Source: Ornithinimicrobium pekingense DSM 21552
GTDB taxonomy: Bacteria; Actinomycetota; Actinomycetes; Actinomycetales; Dermatophilaceae
Direction: 5' to 3'
Length of the DNA: 64,000 nucleotides
NCBI RefSeq assembly: GCF_000421185.1
Contig: NZ_ATWJ01000009.1
Coordinates: 188,868 to 252,867, forward strand
The notes under the pieces: model-generated
The model's input: the letters and a program-made list of their open reading frames with translations, nothing else
Database searches by the model: none
Told to the model about the DNA's origin: nothing
Made by a program: the position numbers and the translations under genes
Shown here: in pieces, positions 45,244 to 55,211 of the stretch
How positions within the stretch are numbered: position 1 is the first letter of the stretch
Layout: each line of letters opens with the position of its first letter

Positions 45244-45247
45244 GTGG

Positions 45248-45589
45248 TCAGCCCCAGCCGAGGTCGTGCAGGGTGTCGTCGTCGATGCCGAAGTGGTGAG
45301 CGATCTCGTGCACCACCGTCACCGCGATCTCGTCGAGCAGGTCGTCCCGGTCCTCGCACATGCGCACCAGCGGCCCGCGGAAGATCGTGATCCGGTCGGG
45401 CAGGTGGCCGCCCCAGGTCAGGTCGCGCTCGGTCAGCGGGACGCCGTCGTAGACGCCGAGCAGCTCGGGGTCCTCCGGCGGCGGCTCGTCCTCGACGAGG
45501 AAGACCACGTTGTCGAGCTGGTCCATCAGCGCCACGGGCACGAGGTCGAGGGCGTCCCCGACCGCGATCTCGAAGTCCTCGCGCGACAT
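45248..45589 (-). CDS. Small zinc metallopeptidase-family protein
   Basis: A 113-aa minimal zincin. The metal-binding and catalytic motif is TVVHEIAHHFGID (His94, Glu95, His98, with Asp103 as third ligand candidate). No signal peptide or propeptide is present, so it is cytoplasmic. The family has no well-defined substrate. I chose ATG 45589; an in-frame GTG at 45730 would add 47 low-complexity residues encoded across the qcrB terminator hairpin, so it is less likely. Confidence 0.85.
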   Translation of the reverse strand: MSREDFEIAVGDALDLVPVALMDQLDNVVFLVEDEPPPEDPELLGVYDGVPLTERDLTWGGHLPDRITIFRGPLVRMCEDRDDLLDEIAVTVVHEIAHHFGIDDDTLHDLGWG

Positions 45590-45684
45590 CTCCAGCGGAG
45601 GATGCCCGCCCGCCGCGTCCGGCAGCGGCTGCCCGTGCCGGTGGTCGTCGTCCCCGCCGGTCTCGGCAGGGCCGGCGGACGACG

Positions 45685-45716
45685 GCGCCCCGTCCCCCTG
45701 GTGAGGGACGGGGCGC
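45685..45716 (-). terminator. Hairpin terminator after qcrB
   Basis: A perfect 12-bp inverted repeat (arms 45685-45696 and 45705-45716, 8-nt loop) lies 15 bp after the qcrB stop. It ends the ctaE-qcrCAB operon and supports a separate start for the metallopeptidase gene. Confidence 0.75.
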
Positions 45717-45731
45717 TCGTCGTCGTGCACG

Positions 45732-47564
45732 TCAGGAATCGCGGACCGCTCCGACGTTCTCGTCCTCGACGTGGCCCGAGACCGGGGCGCCGGGGATGTC
45801 GGAGACCGCCTCGCCGTGCTGGCCGATGGCGGCGGCCGCGCCGGGGGTGTCCAGCGCCTCGTGCTCACCGTGGTGGTGGGCCGCGGCGAGCTCGGCGGGG
45901 GTGACGGCCGGGATCGAGTCCTTGTAGAAGAAGTTCGACAGGCTGCGACGCAGGCCGCCGGCCAGGGCGGCCGGACGGCGCACCCCGTGGACGTCCCGCT
46001 CCGCGCCGTCCGTGAGGGCGAGCGGCGTGGGCGTCTCGTGGTTGACCAGGTGCCAGCGCTCGTACTCGTCCAGCGGCTCGTGCACCTCGAAGAAGCGACC
46101 CTCCGGGGTCCGCACGATGCGACCGGTCTCCCGACCGTGCAGCACCTTCTCGCGGTCGTGGCGCTGCAGCGACAGGCACAGCCGCTTGACCACGAAGAAG
46201 ACGATCACCGGCAGGACGAAGAAGGCCGTCCGGAGAATGATCGTGATGTCGTTGATCGACAGCTGCAGCTTGATCGCCAGGATGTCGTTGATCGTGGCCA
46301 GCGACAGCACCAGGTACATCGAGATCGCCGCCAGGCCGATCGCGGTGCGCACCGGGGCGTTGCGCGGACGCTGCAGCAGGTGGTGCTCGCGGCGGTCGCC
46401 GGTCACCCACGCCTCGATGAAGGGGTAGACGCCCATGATGATGAACACCAGCGGGAGCAGCAGGAGCGACCCCAGGAAGATGTTCATGCTCCACACGGTG
46501 TCGAAGAGCGTGAACTCCAGGAAGCCCGGCAGCAGACGCAGCGCGCCGTCGGAGAACCACATGTAGAAGTCCGGCTGCGAGCCCGCCGTGACCTGCGAGG
46601 GGTCGTAGGGGCCGAACACCCAGACCGGGTTGATCTGGACGAGCGCGGACACCAGGGCGGTGACACCGAAGACGACGAAGAAGAACCCGCCGGCCTTGGC
46701 GGCATACACCGGCATCACCGGGAAGCCGACGACGTTGCCGTCGGTGCGCCCCGGCCCGGGGAACTGGGTGTGCTTGTGGATCACGACCAGGCTGATGTGC
46801 GCCACGAACAGGCCCACGAGGATGGCCGGCAGGAGCAGCACGTGCGCGATGAAGAGGCGGGGGATGATCGCCTCACCGGGGAACTCGCCGCCGAAGATGA
46901 AGAAGGTCATCCAGGTGCCGATCACCGGCGCCGACATCATGAAGCCGTTCATCGCCCGGATGCCCGTGCCCGAGAGCAGGTCGTCCGGCAGGGAGTAGCC
47001 GGCGAAGCCCTCGATGATCGCCAGCAGCGCCAGGACGACGCCGATGACCCAGTTGAGCTCGCGCGGCTTGCGGAACGCGCCGGTGAAGAACACGCGGGCG
47101 GCGTGCAGCGCCAGGCCGACGATGAAGAACAGCGCGGCCCAGTGGTGCAGCTGACGCATCAGCAGCCCGCCCTTGACCTCGAAGCTGATGTCCAGCGTGG
47201 AGGCGTAGGCCTCCGACATCCCCACGCCCTTGAGCGGCACGTAGGAGCCGTCGTAGGTGATGTGGCCCATGCTCGGGACGAACCAGAAGGTCAGGAAGGT
47301 GCCCGTGATGAGGCAGATGACCATGGAGTACATGGCGATCTCGCCGAGCAGAAAGCTCCAGTGGTCGGGGAAGACCTTGCCCAGGCCGAAGCGCATGGCC
47401 TTGACCAGGCCGGTGCGCTCGTCGACCGGTCCCAGCACCCCGGGGAACTTCGCGTCGCGTGAGGCCTGGTCGGGCGAGTAGGCCGGCGGAGGGGCCTCGT
47501 CGACCACCGGACCGTCGGTGCGCACGCCGTCGGCGCCCTGCGGCACGTGGCGGGTGGTGCTCAT
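45732..47564 (-). CDS. qcrB: Cytochrome bc1 complex, cytochrome b subunit
   Basis: A 610-aa menaquinol:cytochrome c reductase subunit with eight or more membrane helices carrying two b hemes. Typical segments are ILTGTFLTFWF-like TM1, the paired-His helices (LHHWAALFFIVGLALHAARV), and GYSLPDDLLSGTG, followed by the quinol-oxidation region near PDFYM (here QPDFYMWFSDGAL). A long C-terminal cytoplasmic tail (about 460-610) is typical of actinobacteria. The ATG overlaps the qcrA stop (ATGA). It forms a supercomplex with cytochrome aa3. Confidence 0.95.
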   Translation of the reverse strand: MSTTRHVPQGADGVRTDGPVVDEAPPPAYSPDQASRDAKFPGVLGPVDERTGLVKAMRFGLGKVFPDHWSFLLGEIAMYSMVICLITGTFLTFWFVPSMGHITYDGSYVPLKGVGMSEAYASTLDISFEVKGGLLMRQLHHWAALFFIVGLALHAARVFFTGAFRKPRELNWVIGVVLALLAIIEGFAGYSLPDDLLSGTGIRAMNGFMMSAPVIGTWMTFFIFGGEFPGEAIIPRLFIAHVLLLPAILVGLFVAHISLVVIHKHTQFPGPGRTDGNVVGFPVMPVYAAKAGGFFFVVFGVTALVSALVQINPVWVFGPYDPSQVTAGSQPDFYMWFSDGALRLLPGFLEFTLFDTVWSMNIFLGSLLLLPLVFIIMGVYPFIEAWVTGDRREHHLLQRPRNAPVRTAIGLAAISMYLVLSLATINDILAIKLQLSINDITIILRTAFFVLPVIVFFVVKRLCLSLQRHDREKVLHGRETGRIVRTPEGRFFEVHEPLDEYERWHLVNHETPTPLALTDGAERDVHGVRRPAALAGGLRRSLSNFFYKDSIPAVTPAELAAAHHHGEHEALDTPGAAAAIGQHGEAVSDIPGAPVSGHVEDENVGAVRDS

Positions 47565-48637
47565 GCGTCATCTCCCATCAGGAGGCCGGGACGCTCGCGC
47601 TCGAAGAAGCTCGGGCCGACCGGCTCGCGGAAGTCGTCGGCCGCGACGAGGTAGCCCTCGTCGTCGACCGTGATCGGCAGCTGCGGCAGGGGCCGCTTGG
47701 CCGGACCGAAGATGACCTTGCAGTCATCGGTCATGTCGAAGGTCGACTGGTGGCACGGGCAGAGCAGGTGGTGGGTGTTCTGCTCGTACAGCGCCACCGG
47801 GCAGCCCACGTGCGTGCACACCTTGGAGTAGGCGACGATGCCGTCGACGCCCCAGTCGCGCTGCTTCTGGCTCTTGATGATCGAGGGGTCGAGCCGGACC
47901 AGGATGACCTGGTCCTTGCTCTTGGAGATCATCGCCTCCTCCGCGCCGTGCTCCTCGAAGGCCTGGTGCCCCACCCAGCCCTCCGGCATGACGTGGAAGA
48001 CCGAGCCCTGGGTCACGTCGGCGGCCCGGATCGGCGCCCCGGAGGGGTCGATCATCAACCGCAGGCCGTCCTGCCAGTGCGTCCGGTACAGCTCGCCGCG
48101 GGGCCGCGGGCCCAGGCCGGCGGCCACCGGCACGATGAGCGGCAGCGCGAACAGGCCCAGCGCACCGCCGGCGGAGCCGAGGATGGCCGTACGGCGGTTG
48201 AGCTGGGAGCTGCGCCAGCCGTGGGAGAGCTGCTGGGCGACGGCGGCCTTGTCCTCGTCGGAGGCGGCCGGCGGGTGCCGGTCCTCGGCGACCTCCTCGT
48301 CGGGCATCAGGGTCTTGGCCCAGTGGACCGCGCCCAGACCGATGCCCAGCAGGGACATCGCCATGGTGACCCCGAGGGCGGCGTGGAAGAGGTTGATCTC
48401 CCCGATGCCGATGATCGTGCCCTTGAGCTCGGGGTCGATGACGTAGTAGGCCACCAGGAAGGCGATGGAGCCCAGCGCCGAGAGGGTGAAGAAGATGACC
48501 ACCTGGAGGGCGGCCCGGCGGGAGGCCCGCTCGTCCACGTCCGCGCGGCGCGGGCGGTGGGGCGGCATGCCCGGGTTCGGGAAGCGGTCGTGCGTGGTCT
48601 GGTCCACGACGGCCGGCGTGTTGTCGTGCGTGCTCAC
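47561..48637 (-). CDS. qcrA: Cytochrome bc1 complex, Rieske iron-sulfur subunit
   Basis: A 358-aa Rieske protein of the actinobacterial type with three membrane helices (about 44-66, 82-102 and 152-172) instead of one. The [2Fe-2S] ligands are in CTHVGC (Cys274, His276, with Cys279 for the disulfide) and CPCH (Cys293, Cys295, His296). It carries electrons from menaquinol to the diheme cytochrome c. The GTG at 48637 is one base upstream of the qcrC stop region, and the stop overlaps the qcrB start. Confidence 0.95.
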   Translation of the reverse strand: MSTHDNTPAVVDQTTHDRFPNPGMPPHRPRRADVDERASRRAALQVVIFFTLSALGSIAFLVAYYVIDPELKGTIIGIGEINLFHAALGVTMAMSLLGIGLGAVHWAKTLMPDEEVAEDRHPPAASDEDKAAVAQQLSHGWRSSQLNRRTAILGSAGGALGLFALPLIVPVAAGLGPRPRGELYRTHWQDGLRLMIDPSGAPIRAADVTQGSVFHVMPEGWVGHQAFEEHGAEEAMISKSKDQVILVRLDPSIIKSQKQRDWGVDGIVAYSKVCTHVGCPVALYEQNTHHLLCPCHQSTFDMTDDCKVIFGPAKRPLPQLPITVDDEGYLVAADDFREPVGPSFFERERPGLLMGDDA

Positions 48638-48638
48638 C

Positions 48639-49445
48639 TCAGGCTGCCTTCCGTCCGATCCAGACCGCCAGGGCGATCATGGTGCCGATCCCGATGGTCC
48701 AGATGAAGAGGGCGTCACCGGCCGGGCCGACGTTGCCGATGCCGGCTCCGCCGTGCGCGTTGCCACCCTCCTCGATGAACTTCAGGAACGCGATGATGTT
48801 CTCCTTCTCCTGCGGCGTGAGGTTCTGGTCGTTGAAGACCGGCATCGCCTGCGGGCCGGTCAGCATCGCCTCGTAGATGTGCTCCTCGTCCACGCCCATG
48901 AGGGTGGGGGCGAACTTGCCGCGGGTCAGCGCGCCGCCGCTGCCCGAGGAGTTGTGGCACATCGCGCAGTTGGTGCGGTACGCGGCGCCGCCGGCGGCGA
49001 TGTCGGCGCCCTCGAGGTCGAGGTACTGCGCGTCGGGGCGCTCCGGGCCGGGCGCCAGGGAGGCGACGTAGGCCGCCATCTGCTCGATCTCGCGCTCGGA
49101 GAACTTCACCTGGTCCTCGTTGCGGCTGGCCTGCACGTCCGGGGCGGGAAGCGGCATACGCCCGGTGGCCACCTGGAAGTGGACCGAGGCGGCGCCGACA
49201 CCGTGCAGGGAGGGACCGACCTCGTCGACCCCCTCGGCGTTGGTGCCGTGGCAGGTCGCGCAGTTGGCCAGGAAGAGCTTGCGCCCCTCCTCGACGTCCT
49301 CGGCCTGCGTCGCGGCGGCCGCCACGTCGGTGGTGGGGGCGGTGGGCTGGAGTGCGGCGTAGGCCGTGCCGGTGAAGGTCAGGCCCAGGAGAAGCACGAC
49401 CAGCAGCGCGATCGGGCTGCGTCGCAGTGCGGCGAGGGAGGTCAC
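48639..49445 (-). CDS. qcrC: Cytochrome bc1 complex, diheme cytochrome c subunit
   Basis: A 268-aa membrane-anchored cytochrome c. An N-terminal signal or anchor (about 11-30) precedes two heme c sites, CATCH (Cys62, Cys65, His66) and CAMCH (Cys160, Cys163, His164), with Met ligand regions after each. One C-terminal helix (about 240-262) anchors it. It replaces soluble cytochrome c by passing electrons directly to the aa3 oxidase. The GTG at 49445 has GGAAGGA upstream. Confidence 0.95.
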   Translation of the reverse strand: MTSLAALRRSPIALLVVLLLGLTFTGTAYAALQPTAPTTDVAAAATQAEDVEEGRKLFLANCATCHGTNAEGVDEVGPSLHGVGAASVHFQVATGRMPLPAPDVQASRNEDQVKFSEREIEQMAAYVASLAPGPERPDAQYLDLEGADIAAGGAAYRTNCAMCHNSSGSGGALTRGKFAPTLMGVDEEHIYEAMLTGPQAMPVFNDQNLTPQEKENIIAFLKFIEEGGNAHGGAGIGNVGPAGDALFIWTIGIGTMIALAVWIGRKAA

Positions 49446-49522
49446 TCGGCGGTCCTTCCGGGGGTGATCAGGGCTGTCGTGGTGGCCGTCGTCGGCCGCT
49501 GCGCAGGATGCCGGCATCGCGG

Positions 49523-50200
49523 TCACTGGAGGACGTAGATCACGAAGAACAACGCGATCCACACCACGTCCACGAAGTGCCAGTAGTAGGAGGTGACGAC
49601 CGCCCCCGTCGCCTGCGCGTGGGTGTAGCGCCTGGCGGTGTAGCTGCGGCCGACGATGAGCAGGAAGGCCAGCAGGCCGCCCGTGACGTGGAGACCGTGG
49701 AAGCCCGTGGTGATGTAGAAGACCGACCCGTAGGGGTCGGCGGTCGGCGTGACCCCTTCGCTGGTGAGCGTGGCGTACTCCCAGACCTGGCCCGCGATGA
49801 AGACCGCCCCGAAGATGTAGGTGAGGACGTACCACTCGCGCATGCCCCAGCCGGTGCTGCCCAGCGGGTTGCCGATGTGGAGCAGGCTGCCCGTGCGGTG
49901 CGGGATGCCACGCTCGGCCTTCCAGACACCGAACTGGCACCACACCGAGGAGATCACCAGGATCGTGGTGTTGATCAGCGCGAAGCGCACGTCGAGGAAC
50001 TCGGTGCGCTCCGCCCACATGTCCGGCGACACCGAGCGGATGGTGAAGTACATCGCGAAGAGGCCGGCGAAGAACATGATCTCGCTGGAGAGCCAGACCA
50101 TCGTCCCGACCGCGGTCATGTTGGGCCGGGTCGCCGGCCCGTGCATCGTCGCGTGGAACCGATCCGCGTCGGTCATGGTTGCTGCAGGTGTCGTCGCCAC
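49523..50200 (-). CDS. ctaE: Cytochrome c oxidase subunit III
   Basis: A 225-aa aa3 oxidase subunit III with about five helices in the actinobacterial form. Conserved stretches are [41 protein letters not shown] and [18 protein letters not shown]. The GTG at 50200 is preferred because a CATAAT -10 element lies 6 bp upstream and would make a leaderless mRNA; an ATG at 50176 is the alternative, and neither has a ribosome binding site. It is the first gene of ctaE-qcrC-qcrA-qcrB. Confidence 0.93.
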   Translation of the reverse strand: MATTPAATMTDADRFHATMHGPATRPNMTAVGTMVWLSSEIMFFAGLFAMYFTIRSVSPDMWAERTEFLDVRFALINTTILVISSVWCQFGVWKAERGIPHRTGSLLHIGNPLGSTGWGMREWYVLTYIFGAVFIAGQVWEYATLTSEGVTPTADPYGSVFYITTGFHGLHVTGGLLAFLLIVGRSYTARRYTHAQATGAVVTSYYWHFVDVVWIALFFVIYVLQ

Positions 50201-50206
50201 CCGGTC

Positions 50207-50212
50207 ATTATG
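50207..50212 (-). promoter_or_regulatory. -10 element of ctaE, leaderless start
   Basis: CATAAT on the minus strand (one mismatch to TATAAT) lies 6 bp before the GTG of ctaE, so transcription would begin at or beside the start codon. A TTGACG hexamer (50225-50230) is nearby, but with a 12-bp gap it is too close for a standard -35. Confidence 0.5.
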
Positions 50213-50302
50213 GCCCACGCGGTTCGTCAATGCGCCACCCCCCGTGCGCGCGCCGCCACCCGTGGTCGTGGCCGCAGCCCCTGGCTCGCTACCATCGTCG
50301 GC

Positions 50303-50728
50303 ATGACCGCGAACTCCGCCGCCGACCAGCAGGCCACCTCCACCGACGCCCGCGCGATCTCGGTGCTGCTCTACAGCAACGACCGGGCCGTCCGTGACGC
50401 GGTGCGCCTGGGCGTGGGCGACCACCCCGCGGACGACGTCGTGGTGGAGCGGTGGATGGAGGTCGCGACCCCCGAGATCGCGGTGGCCGAGGCCAAGGGC
50501 GGCGGCTACGACGTGCTCGTCCTCGACGGTGAGTCCCAGCCCTACGGCGGCATGGGCGTCTCGCGCCAGCTCAAGAACGAGATCTTCCAGTGCCCGCCGA
50601 TCATCGTCCTGACCGGGCGCCCGGTGGACGGCTGGCTGGCCACCTGGTCCCTGGCCGACCTCTCCGTCCCCCGCCCGCTCGACCCCGCCCGCCTGTCGGC
50701 CGCGGTCGCCGACCTCGCCCGCCGGTGA
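50303..50728 (+). CDS. Degenerate response-regulator receiver protein
   Basis: A 141-aa protein with a CheY-like pattern: [15 protein letters not shown] (acidic site replaced by Ser-Asn-Asp), the candidate phospho-acceptor in [21 protein letters not shown], the Thr in PIIVLTGR, and VPRPLDP where the invariant Lys is replaced by Arg. No output domain. The stop overlaps the trpD start (GTGA), and the gene is divergent from ctaE. Phosphorylation may not occur; a structural or adaptor function is possible. The ATG at 50303 has no ribosome binding site. Confidence 0.8.
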   Translation: MTANSAADQQATSTDARAISVLLYSNDRAVRDAVRLGVGDHPADDVVVERWMEVATPEIAVAEAKGGGYDVLVLDGESQPYGGMGVSRQLKNEIFQCPPIIVLTGRPVDGWLATWSLADLSVPRPLDPARLSAAVADLARR

Positions 50729-51822
50729 GCGTCCCGGCGCTCCGACACCCCGGCGATGACGCCGGCACCACCTGGCCCGACCTCCTCTCCGCGCTCGTGC
50801 GCGGGGAGGACCTGACTGCAGCACGGACGGCCTGGGCGATGGACCGGGTCATGTCGGGTGAGGCCACCCCCGCCCAGCTCGCCGCCTTCCTCACCGCCCT
50901 GCGCAGCAAGGGCGAGACCGTGGAGGAGATGACGGGGCTGGCGAGCATGATGCTGCAGCACGCGAACCGGTTCGAGGTCGACGGCCCCACGATCGACATC
51001 GTCGGCACCGGCGGCGACCGCGCCATGACCGTCAACATCTCCTCGATGTCCGCGGTCGTCATGGCCGCCGCGGGTGCCGTCGTCGTCAAGCACGGCAACC
51101 GCGCCTCCTCCAGCCGCTCCGGCTCGGCCGACATGCTGGAGGCTCTCGGCGTGCGGCTCGACCTCTCCCCCGACCGGGTCGCGGCCCTCGCCACCGAGGT
51201 CGGCATCACCTTCGCCTTCGCCAACGTCTTCCACCCCTCGATGCGCCACGCGGCCGTGGTGCGCCGCGACATGGGGATCGCCACCGCGTTCAACTTCCTC
51301 GGCCCGCTGACCAACCCGGCCCAGCCTCGGTATGCCGTCGTCGGCTCGGCAGACGCTCGGATGGCACCGCTCATCGCGGGCGTCTTCTCCGGGCGCGGGA
51401 CACAGGCGGTCGTCTTCCGCGGGGACGACGGCCTCGACGAGGTCACCCCTGCGACCACGACCCGGATGTGGTGGGTCGACGAGGACGCCGCCGTCCAGGA
51501 GTGGGTCCTCGACCCGGGCCGCCTGGGCGTGCCCCTGCACCCGGTCGACGCCCTGCGCGGCGCCGACGCCGAGCACAACGCCCAAGTCGCCCGCGAGCTC
51601 TTCGCCGGTGCTCCCGGCGCGGTCCGCGACGCGGTCCTGCTCAACGCCGGCACCGCCCTGGCGCTGCTGGAGGCCGGTGAGGGCGCGGGCCACCCGCGCT
51701 CGCAGGCCGAGCTGCACGAGCGCGTCTCCGCCGGTATGCGGCGCGCCGCCGCCGCCATCGACGAGGGCGCCGCGCAGCGCGTCGTCGACCGGTGGGTGGC
51801 CGCCACCCGCGAGCCCGCCTGA
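50725..51822 (+). CDS. trpD: Anthranilate phosphoribosyltransferase
   Basis: A 365-aa enzyme of tryptophan synthesis that transfers phosphoribose from PRPP to anthranilate. The N-terminal helices are followed by the PRPP loop [29 protein letters not shown], and the anthranilate region [12 protein letters not shown] with the metal-binding DE pair later (DGLDE). The GTG start at 50725 overlaps the preceding gene (GTGA). It is separated from other trp genes, as in M. tuberculosis where trpD also stands beside ctaE. Confidence 0.95.
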   Translation: MSVPALRHPGDDAGTTWPDLLSALVRGEDLTAARTAWAMDRVMSGEATPAQLAAFLTALRSKGETVEEMTGLASMMLQHANRFEVDGPTIDIVGTGGDRAMTVNISSMSAVVMAAAGAVVVKHGNRASSSRSGSADMLEALGVRLDLSPDRVAALATEVGITFAFANVFHPSMRHAAVVRRDMGIATAFNFLGPLTNPAQPRYAVVGSADARMAPLIAGVFSGRGTQAVVFRGDDGLDEVTPATTTRMWWVDEDAAVQEWVLDPGRLGVPLHPVDALRGADAEHNAQVARELFAGAPGAVRDAVLLNAGTALALLEAGEGAGHPRSQAELHERVSAGMRRAAAAIDEGAAQRVVDRWVAATREPA

Positions 51823-51910
51823 GGCCGGCGGCACCGCATACCCCTTGGGCCTGCCCCCGCGACCGGGCCGCCCGCGCCGGGGACCGTGTCCCGCGCGGGC
51901 GTCAGCTTCT

Positions 51911-51936
51911 CGTGCGGGGGAAGCTTCCCCCGCACG
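51911..51936. repeat. 26-bp perfect palindrome
   Basis: The sequence reads identically on both strands over 26 bp, with left arm CGTGCGGGGGAAG and a central AAGCTT. It lies about 90 bp after trpD. As RNA it would make a GC-rich hairpin that could terminate transcription, but a second, stronger terminator stands 100 bp further on. As DNA it could be a protein-binding site. Confidence 0.9.
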
Positions 51937-52037
51937 GGATCGCTACGCCCGCGGCCATAGGCGTGCCGCGCACGGCCAGCCCAGCCGTAGGCCGACCGGA
52001 CCCACCCTGGAGCGTCATCCCCCGAACCACGAGCGGG

Positions 52038-52078
52038 ACGACGAAGGCCCCCGGGGCGAACCCGGGGGCCTTCGTCGT
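52038..52078. terminator. Bidirectional terminator between trpD and ctaF
   Basis: A perfect 18-bp inverted repeat (arms 52038-52055 and 52061-52078, loop GCGAA) stands 11 bp beyond the ctaF stop. The GCGAA loop resembles a stable GNRA-type tetraloop context. It serves both converging transcripts. Confidence 0.88.
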
Positions 52079-52089
52079 GCGGGGCGTCG

Positions 52090-52491
52090 TCAGACGGCGC
52101 GCTCCCCGCGGAAGTACTCGAACGTCCAGCCGATGGTGGAGATCGCCACGAACGGGACGGCGATGACGAACAGCCACCAGCCGACGCCGACGCCCAGGAC
52201 GGCCGTGGTCAGGGACAGGCCCAGCCACAGCGGCCACCAGGAGTAGGGGGCGAAGTGGCCGTAGTCACCGCTCTGGTCGCTGATCTCACCCTCGAGGTCG
52301 TCCTCGGGGCGGGCGTCGACAGTCTTGCCCGAGAGCCAGAAGAACCAGGCGACGAACCCCACCATGATGGAGGTGAGGTAGAGGGCGACGATGCCGACCC
52401 ACTCGCTCCAGTCGGTCCACAGCGCGTAGATGGTCGCGACGATGAGGAAGAAGGGGACGAGGACGAGGAAGACCTTGGTCTCGTTGCGCAC
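52090..52491 (-). CDS. ctaF: Cytochrome c oxidase subunit IV (actinobacterial CtaF)
   Basis: A 133-aa membrane protein with four helices in two pairs and an acidic loop between them (residues about 55-75, DARPEDDLEGEIS). This is the actinobacteria-specific subunit IV. The GTG at 52491 is 3 bp after the ctaD stop, so ctaC-ctaD-ctaF form one operon. Confidence 0.93.
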   Translation of the reverse strand: MRNETKVFLVLVPFFLIVATIYALWTDWSEWVGIVALYLTSIMVGFVAWFFWLSGKTVDARPEDDLEGEISDQSGDYGHFAPYSWWPLWLGLSLTTAVLGVGVGWWLFVIAVPFVAISTIGWTFEYFRGERAV

Positions 52492-52494
52492 CGG

Positions 52495-54264
52495 TCAGCT
52501 CTCCTTCCCGGTGTAGCCACCGGTCTCGGTCCCGACCCGGCCGGCGGGGTCGGTGTCGGGGCCGCCGAGCAGCTCCTCGGCGATGGACTTGTCAGGCTCT
52601 GGCGACTCCAGCGTGCCGACCTCGGGGTGGTGCAGGTCGAAGGCGGGACGCTCGGACCGGATCCGGGGCAGGGTCTCGAAGTTGTGCCGCGGGGGCGGGC
52701 ACGACGTCGCCCACTCCAGCGAGCCGCCCCAGCCCCACGGGTCGTCGACCGTGACGCGCGGGGTCTGGTAGCTCTTCCACACCGCGTAGAAGAACGGCAG
52801 CATCGAGATCGCCAGGACGAAGGAGGAGACCGTCGACACCTGGTTCATCCAGGTGAAGCCGTCCTCCGGCATGTAGTCGGCGTAGCGGCGCGGCATGCCC
52901 ACCACACCCAGCCAGTGCTGGATGAGGAAGGTGCCGTGGAAGCCGAGGAAGAGCAGCCAGAAGTGCACCTTGCCCCAGGTCTCGTCGAGCATGTGCCCGG
53001 TGAACTTGGGCCACCAGAAGTAGAAGCCGGCGAACATCGCGAAGACGACGGTGCCGAAGACCACGTAGTGGAAGTGCGCCACGACGAAGTAGGAGTCGGT
53101 GACGTGGAAGTCCAGGGCCGGGCTGGCCAGGATGACGCCGGTCAAGCCGCCGAAGAGGAAGGTGACCAGGAAGCCGATCGCCCACAGCATCGGGGTGTCG
53201 AGCTTGACCGACCCGCGCCACATGGTGCCGATCCAGTTGAAGAACTTCAGGCCGGTCGGCACCGCGATGAGCATCGTCATGATCGCGAAGAACTCCAGCA
53301 GCACCGCGCCGGTGGCGTACATGTGGTGCGCCCACACCGACATCGACAGCGCGGCGATGGCCAGCGTGGCGAAGACGAGGGTCTTGTAGCCGAACAGCGG
53401 CTTGCGGGAGAACACCGGGATGATCTCGGTGATGATGCCGAAGAACGGCAGCGCGATGATGTAGACCTCGGGATGGCCGAAGAACCAGAACAGGTGCTGC
53501 CAGAGCATGGCGCCACCGTGCGCGGGGTCGTAGATGTGCCAGCCGAAGATGCGGTCGACGGCCATGCCGAAGAAGGCGGCGGCCAGGACCGGGAACACCA
53601 TGAGCACCAAGATCGAGGTGACCAGGATGTTCCAGGTGAAGATGGGCATCCGGAACATCGTCATGCCCGGCGCGCGCATGCACACGATGGTGGTGATGAA
53701 GTTGACGGCACCGAAGATCGTGCCGAAGCCGGTCACCGCCAGGCCGAGGACCCACAGGTCACCGCCCAGGCCGGGGCTGTGCGTCGGGCCGGCCAGCGGC
53801 TGGTAGGCGAACCAGCCGAACGAGGCGGCGCCGCTGGGGGTCAGGAAGCCGCCGACCGCGACGAGGCTGCCGAAGAAGTACATCCAGTAGGCCAGCATGT
53901 TCAGCCGCGGGAAGGCGACGTCCGGCGCACCGATCTGCAGCGGCACCAGCGCGTTGGCGAACGCGGCGAACAGCGGCGTCGCGAACATCAGCAGCATGAT
54001 CGTGCCGTGCATCGTGAACAGCTGGTTGAACTGGTCAGGGTTGGTCACGACCTGCAGGCCGGGCGTGAACAGCTCGGCGCGGATGATCAGCGCCATCAGG
54101 CCACCGACGATGAACCAGGCCATCGTGGTGACGAAGTAGAGGTTGCCGATGACCTTGTGGTCGGTGGTGGTCAGGATCGCCACCGTCTTGCGGATCCAGG
54201 CGCTGGGCTCCGCCGGCGGCTTGGGGCTGGTGTCCTGCCTGGGAGGTGAGGTGATGGTCGCCAT
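52495..54264 (-). CDS. ctaD: Cytochrome c oxidase subunit I
   Basis: A 589-aa heme-copper oxidase subunit I with twelve helices. The Cu-B and cross-linked Tyr region is [10 protein letters not shown]. The heme ligands are in the [12 protein letters not shown] helix and in the N-terminal [10 protein letters not shown]. The K-channel and D-channel residues are broadly in place (for example [19 protein letters not shown]). The ATG at 54264 overlaps the ctaC stop by one base. It reduces O2 with electrons from QcrC. Confidence 0.96.
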   Translation of the reverse strand: MATITSPPRQDTSPKPPAEPSAWIRKTVAILTTTDHKVIGNLYFVTTMAWFIVGGLMALIIRAELFTPGLQVVTNPDQFNQLFTMHGTIMLLMFATPLFAAFANALVPLQIGAPDVAFPRLNMLAYWMYFFGSLVAVGGFLTPSGAASFGWFAYQPLAGPTHSPGLGGDLWVLGLAVTGFGTIFGAVNFITTIVCMRAPGMTMFRMPIFTWNILVTSILVLMVFPVLAAAFFGMAVDRIFGWHIYDPAHGGAMLWQHLFWFFGHPEVYIIALPFFGIITEIIPVFSRKPLFGYKTLVFATLAIAALSMSVWAHHMYATGAVLLEFFAIMTMLIAVPTGLKFFNWIGTMWRGSVKLDTPMLWAIGFLVTFLFGGLTGVILASPALDFHVTDSYFVVAHFHYVVFGTVVFAMFAGFYFWWPKFTGHMLDETWGKVHFWLLFLGFHGTFLIQHWLGVVGMPRRYADYMPEDGFTWMNQVSTVSSFVLAISMLPFFYAVWKSYQTPRVTVDDPWGWGGSLEWATSCPPPRHNFETLPRIRSERPAFDLHHPEVGTLESPEPDKSIAEELLGGPDTDPAGRVGTETGGYTGKES

Positions 54265-55163
54265 CAGTTGTCCCCTTCTGGGCGTCCGAGCGTGTCAGGC
54301 AGCCGCGGCTCCTGGTCGACCTGGAGCGGGTACTGGTCCAGGTCGTGGCCCAGCTGGCCGGTGTTTCCGGAGGCGCGCAGCGCCTCGATGTGGGCGTCGT
54401 AGTCCTCCTGGGAGACGACCTCGACCTGGAAGAGCATCTGCGCGTGGTAGGCGCCGCACAGCTCGGCGCACTTGCCCTGGAAGGTGCCTTCCTCGGTGGT
54501 GGTCACCTGGAAGATGTTGACGCGGCCGGGCACCATGTCCAGCTTCTGCAGGAACTGCGGGACCCAGAACGAGTGGATGACATCGCGGGAGGTCAGCACG
54601 AACTCGACACGGCTGTCGACGGGCAGGACCAAGGTCGGCAGCGTCTCCGGCACCCCGGGCTCGCCCTCGTGCAGGTCGGCGGCCTGGATGCCCGCGATGT
54701 AGACGTCCTCGTTGACGTAGTTGAAGTCCCAGCTCCACTTCTTGCCCGCGACGTTGACGACGACGTCCGGGTCGTCCTCGACGCGCAGCATGGAGTTCTG
54801 GACCTCGACGGTGGTCCCGAAGATCGCGGCGACCATGAAGATCGGCACGACGGTGTAGAGGATCTCGATCGGCACGTGGTAGCGGAACTGCGAGGGCAGG
54901 TCGTCCTCGTGACGACGCCGGTAGGCGAAGATCGACCAGAGGATCAGCCCCCAGACCAGGACGCCCACGACCAGCGCGACGATCCACAGGTTGGTCCAGT
55001 AGGACGCGACCTCCGAGGCGGCCTCGGTGACGGGCTCGGGCATGTACCCCCGCTGCACGGCCTCGCCGCAGCCGGTGAGCAGCAGCGCCGCAGCGCCTCC
55101 GATGGCGGCCAGGCCCCAGCGCCGCACGGTCCGCGGGGACCTCGTCTCCTCATGCCGTTGCAC
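54264..55163 (-). CDS. ctaC: Cytochrome c oxidase subunit II
   Basis: A 299-aa lipoprotein. The signal ends in the lipobox LLTGC (Cys32), followed by two membrane helices (about 58-80 and 100-120) and the periplasmic-side CuA domain. The CuA ligands are in [14 protein letters not shown], with the upstream His in VIHSFWVPQ. It is the first gene of ctaC-ctaD-ctaF. The GTG at 55163 is supported by the lipoprotein signal. A near-palindrome lies 49 bp upstream (55212-55228). Confidence 0.95.
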   Translation of the reverse strand: MQRHEETRSPRTVRRWGLAAIGGAAALLLTGCGEAVQRGYMPEPVTEAASEVASYWTNLWIVALVVGVLVWGLILWSIFAYRRRHEDDLPSQFRYHVPIEILYTVVPIFMVAAIFGTTVEVQNSMLRVEDDPDVVVNVAGKKWSWDFNYVNEDVYIAGIQAADLHEGEPGVPETLPTLVLPVDSRVEFVLTSRDVIHSFWVPQFLQKLDMVPGRVNIFQVTTTEEGTFQGKCAELCGAYHAQMLFQVEVVSQEDYDAHIEALRASGNTGQLGHDLDQYPLQVDQEPRLPDTLGRPEGDN

Positions 55164-55211
55164 TCGGCCACCTCACACTTCTCACACTGACCAGGACGTG
55201 GTGAACCATAC

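Larger units (their letters stand above)
51823..52089. other. Intergenic region between trpD and ctaF
   Basis: This 267-bp stretch separates convergent genes. It holds a 26-bp perfect palindrome (51911-51936) and a long terminator hairpin (52038-52078). The rest shows no codon structure I would trust and no recognisable element. Confidence 0.6.

Noticed and set aside
45248-45730. Longer metallopeptidase start at GTG 45730
   Set aside because: The added residues are low-complexity and are encoded across the perfect hairpin that ends the qcr operon.
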